The translations under genes and the position numbers were made by a program. DNA of 64,000 nucleotides from Actinacidiphila glaucinigra (lineage in GTDB: Bacteria > Actinomycetota > Actinomycetes > Streptomycetales > Streptomycetaceae): NCBI RefSeq assembly GCF_900188405.1, contig NZ_FZOF01000003.1, positions 372,001 through 436,000 of the forward strand, in the 5' to 3' direction. The notes below the pieces were generated by a model that saw nothing but the letters and a program-made list of their open reading frames with translations, had not been told where the DNA came from and made no database searches. This document shows positions 61,888 through 64,000 of this stretch, piece after piece. Every line of letters starts with the position of its first letter. Position 1 is the stretch's first letter.

Positions 61888-63545
61888 GACAGGCCCTCCG
61901 CGAGCGGGCCGAGGGCGAGCGCCGGGAAGTAGGTCAGGGCGGTGATGATCAGGATCGCGCCGACGAGCAGACCGGCGAAGAGCGGCTTCTCGGTGCGCAG
62001 GGTGCCCGTGGTGGCGGGCACCGGCCTCTGCCGGGCGAGCGAGCCGGCCAGGGCCAGGACGAAGACCATCGGCACGAAGCGGCCGAGGAGCATCGCGAGG
62101 CCGAGCGTCGTGTTGTACCACTGCGTGTCCGCGTTCAGGCCGGCGAAGGCGGAGCCGTTGTTGTTGCCCGCCGAGGTGTAGGCGTACAGGACCTCGGAGA
62201 AGCCGTGCGGCCCGCTGTTGAGCATGGAGTGCGGCGGGGTCGGCAGGGCCATGGCCAGGGCGGTGAAGACCAGGACGACGGCGGGGGTGACCAGGATGTA
62301 CAGGGCGGCGAGCTTGATCTCGCGGGTGCCGATCTTCTTGCCCAGGTACTCCGGGGTGCGGCCGACCATCAGCCCGGCGATGAACACCGCGATGACCGCC
62401 ATGATCAGGATGCCGTAGAGACCGGAGCCGACGCCGCCGGGGGCGATCTCGCCCAGCATCATGCCCAGCAGGGCGATGCCTCCGCCGAGGCCGGTGAAGG
62501 AGGAGTGGAAGGAGTCCACCGCGCCGGTCGACGTCAGGGTGGTGCTCACCGCGAACAGCGACGATGCGCCGACGCCGAAGCGCTGCTCCTTCCCCTCCAG
62601 GGCGGCGCCCGCGATCTGGTTCGCCGCGCCGGGGTGCGCGGTCTCGACCCAGGTCATCAGCGTCACGAAGCCGATCCAGATCAGGCCCATCGCGGCCAGG
62701 ATCGCGTAGCCCTGCCGGATGTTGCCGGCCATCTTCCCGAAGGTGCGGGTCAGCGAGAACGGGATCACCAGGATCAGGAAGATCTCGAAGAGGTTGGTGA
62801 AGGCGTCCGGGTTCTCGAAGGGGTGCGCGGAGTTGGCGTTGTAGAAGCCGCCGCCGTTGGTGCCGAGCTCCTTGATGGCCTCCTGGGACGCGACGGCGCC
62901 GCCGGTGAGCGTCTGGTGGCCGCCCGCGAGGGTGGTGATCTCGTGCCACCCGGCGAAGTTCTGGATCGCCCCGAAGCCCACCAGCACGATCGCGGCGACG
63001 AACGCCACGGGCAGCAGGATGCGGATGGTGCCGCGGACCATGTCGGCCCAGAAGTTGCCGAGCTCGCCGGTGCGGGAGCGGACGAAGCCGCGGACGAGCG
63101 CCATGGCCACGGCCATGCCGACCGCCGCCGAGACGAAGTTCTGCACGGCGAGGCCGGCGGTCTGGGCGCCGTGGCCCATGGCGTTCTCGCCCATGTACGA
63201 CTGCCAGTTCGTGTTGGTCACGAACGAGGCCGCCGTGTTGAACGCCTGGCCGGGCGGGATCGCGGCGAAGCCCAGCGAGAGCGGGAGGTGGTTCTGGACC
63301 CGCAGGAACAGGTACAGGAACAGCACGCCCACGAGGGAGAAGGCCAGTACGGCCCTGAGGTAGGCCGGCCAGCGCATCCGGGCGTCCGGGTCGGCCCCGA
63401 GGCAGCGGTAGACCAGCCGCTCGACCCGCAGGTGCCGGTCGGAGGTGTAGACGGCGGCCATGTAGTCGCCGAAGGGGCGGTACACCAGGGCCAGCGCCAC
63501 GACGAGCGCGGTGACCTGGAGCACGTCGGCGGTGACGGGTCCCAT
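61884..63545 (-). CDS. kdpA: Potassium-transporting ATPase subunit A, KdpA
   Basis: A 553-residue K+-selective membrane subunit of the superfamily of K+ transporters, with about ten hydrophobic segments. Selectivity-filter regions include [40 protein letters not shown], the [15 protein letters not shown] segment and [18 protein letters not shown] 63545 is 9 bases after kdpF. Together with KdpB it forms the ion path coupled to ATP hydrolysis. Confidence 0.98.
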   Translation of the reverse strand: MGPVTADVLQVTALVVALALVYRPFGDYMAAVYTSDRHLRVERLVYRCLGADPDARMRWPAYLRAVLAFSLVGVLFLYLFLRVQNHLPLSLGFAAIPPGQAFNTAASFVTNTNWQSYMGENAMGHGAQTAGLAVQNFVSAAVGMAVAMALVRGFVRSRTGELGNFWADMVRGTIRILLPVAFVAAIVLVGFGAIQNFAGWHEITTLAGGHQTLTGGAVASQEAIKELGTNGGGFYNANSAHPFENPDAFTNLFEIFLILVIPFSLTRTFGKMAGNIRQGYAILAAMGLIWIGFVTLMTWVETAHPGAANQIAGAALEGKEQRFGVGASSLFAVSTTLTSTGAVDSFHSSFTGLGGGIALLGMMLGEIAPGGVGSGLYGILIMAVIAVFIAGLMVGRTPEYLGKKIGTREIKLAALYILVTPAVVLVFTALAMALPTPPHSMLNSGPHGFSEVLYAYTSAGNNNGSAFAGLNADTQWYNTTLGLAMLLGRFVPMVFVLALAGSLARQRPVPATTGTLRTEKPLFAGLLVGAILIITALTYFPALALGPLAEGLS

Positions 63546-63554
63546 GTCCGGGCC

Positions 63555-63644
63555 TCAGAACCTCTCGGGCCGGACGAGCGCCGCGATCAGGTAGACCAGC
63601 AGCGCTGCCGCGACGACGAGGCCGGCGATGTTCTCGGCGCTCAC
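63555..63644 (-). CDS. kdpF: Potassium-transporting ATPase subunit F, KdpF
   Basis: A 29-residue single-helix peptide, [20 protein letters not shown] then AALVRPERF. KdpF stabilises the KdpABC complex; the C-terminal RPERF matches the family end. Starts at GTG 63644, overlapping the stop of the 27-codon frame upstream (GTGA), and 9 bases before kdpA. It is too short for most gene finders. Confidence 0.9.
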   Translation of the reverse strand: MSAENIAGLVVAAALLVYLIAALVRPERF

Positions 63645-63724
63645 AGCTTGGACACCCCCTTGGCGATGAGGGCGACCAGCGCGAAGACCGCGATCGTGGT
63701 GACGACGAAGACGAGGTCGGCCAT
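63641..63724 (-). CDS. 27-residue membrane peptide at the head of the kdp operon
   Basis: [20 protein letters not shown] then AKGVSKL: one hydrophobic helix with a Lys-rich end, no known family. The ATG at 63724 has GGGAG 6-7 bases upstream, a better ribosome site than kdpF has. Its stop codon overlaps the kdpF GTG start (GTGA), so kdpF translation should depend on it. It is similar in size and topology to KdpF, but not the same sequence, and is possibly a second small Kdp subunit. Function is inferred only from position. Confidence 0.75.
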   Translation of the reverse strand: MADLVFVVTTIAVFALVALIAKGVSKL

Positions 63725-63828
63725 CGTGTGCTCCCACCTGTGGACGACACGTTGACCAGGCCAGGGAACCTCCGATCCGGCCGTGCGCGGACCCCGTTGA
63801 CGGCTTCCATACGGGCCCTCGCGGCGCC

Positions 63829-63845
63829 TTGACGGGCCTTTGACG
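63829..63845. promoter_or_regulatory. Candidate KdpE box upstream of the kdp operon
   Basis: TTGACG at 63829-63834 and at 63840-63845, an exact 11-bp period, 105 bases before the first start codon. Two more TTGAC copies follow at 63797 and 63752, spaced 32 and 45 bases, close to 3 and 4 turns of 11. Same orientation to the gene as in the kdpDE box. Confidence 0.6.
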
Positions 63846-63869
63846 TCCACCGGCGGTGAGCTGCGAAAA

Positions 63870-63911
63870 CGCCCGTGGGCCGACCTGTTCGCACAGGTCG
63901 GCCCACGGGCG
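63870..63911 (-). terminator. Terminator of the gene at the right edge
   Basis: A perfect 19-bp stem (63870-63888 with 63893-63911) with loop TCGC. On the minus strand it is followed by GTTTTC, and it lies 33 bases past the stop of the partial gene. Confidence 0.8.
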
Positions 63912-63943
63912 TCGGGCGTGGCCGGGGCGCTGGGCCCCCGGCT

Positions 63944-64000
63944 TCAGTGCACCTCGGTGATCTCCGGTCCGCGGCGCATCGGGTCGATGCCGTCGGAGAA
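63944..64000 (-). CDS. C-terminal end of a gene cut by the right edge
   Basis: The last 18 codons of a minus-strand frame, ending [18 protein letters not shown] and a TGA stop, followed by a good terminator. Too little is present to name the protein. Confidence 0.6.
   Translation of the reverse strand, partial: FSDGIDPMRRGPEITEVH

Noticed and set aside
59743..63906. A 1387-codon frame fusing kdpB with upstream sequence
   Set aside because: The upstream part is a shadow of kdpA; kdpB starts at the overlapping ATG 61887.

Overview
The window is a stretch of linear-chromosome-type, very GC-rich DNA (third codon positions almost always G or C, frequent GTG starts, GGAGG-type ribosome sites). 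It carries a Streptomyces-type gene set: a Rok7B7-like regulator between xylFGH-like and ngcEFG-like sugar transporters, acnA, a MurA-like enzyme with a fused HTH, CeoB/CeoC potassium-regulation proteins and F420-type oxidoreductases. I see no rRNA, tRNA, CRISPR array, insertion sequence or phage gene, and no block of deviant base composition. It reads as core-to-accessory chromosome of a streptomycete; I do not name a species.

Layout. 1-7431 (minus strand): xylose-type ABC transporter (xylF, xylG, start of xylH), the ROK regulator, and the N-acetylglucosamine/chitobiose transporter ngcEFG with a DasR-like site. In both transporter operons a large intercistronic hairpin follows the binding-protein gene. 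7432-10454: aconitase with an iron-box-like sequence and a perfect palindrome in its upstream region. 10455-14959: a PEP mutase-like protein, an Ada-AlkA DNA repair fusion, Ogt, and an HTH-MurA fusion whose apparent promoter holds a palindrome over the ogt stop codon. 15083-20921: a three-gene operon with an HSP90-like ATPase and two alpha-helical/TPR proteins. 21039-28849: genes that together look like CoA-dependent aerobic catabolism of an aminobenzoate (CoA ligase, flavin monooxygenase-OYE fusion, enoyl-CoA hydratase, acyl-CoA dehydrogenase, RidA, PaaX regulator), with a Uma2-type nuclease gene inside. 28948-31309: argF and arginine deiminase behind an ARG-box-like element.

31373-36344: the bacterial RNA repair pair Pnkp and Hen1, overlapping upstream with a homocysteine S-methyltransferase. 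36375-45489: assorted enzymes (LLM and PPOX F420-type oxidoreductases, MazG-like hydrolase with an AAA ATPase, PHB depolymerase-like esterase, alcohol dehydrogenase, AidB-like dehydrogenase, TetR). 45657-48758: an IMP dehydrogenase resembling the Tritrichomonas foetus type, with a leader of mutually exclusive hairpins, then a hypothetical gene.

48785-63911 is a potassium island. It has an RNA methyltransferase, a KimA-like K+ permease, the CeoB/CeoC gating pair, DUF3159 and OB-fold genes (the Rv2689c-Rv2694c order of Mycobacterium tuberculosis), then kdpE, kdpD, a 765-bp gap, kdpC, kdpB, kdpA, kdpF and a previously unremarked 27-codon membrane-peptide gene. Direct TTGACG repeats with an exact 11-bp period lie upstream of both kdpDE and the kdpFABC operon and are candidate KdpE sites.
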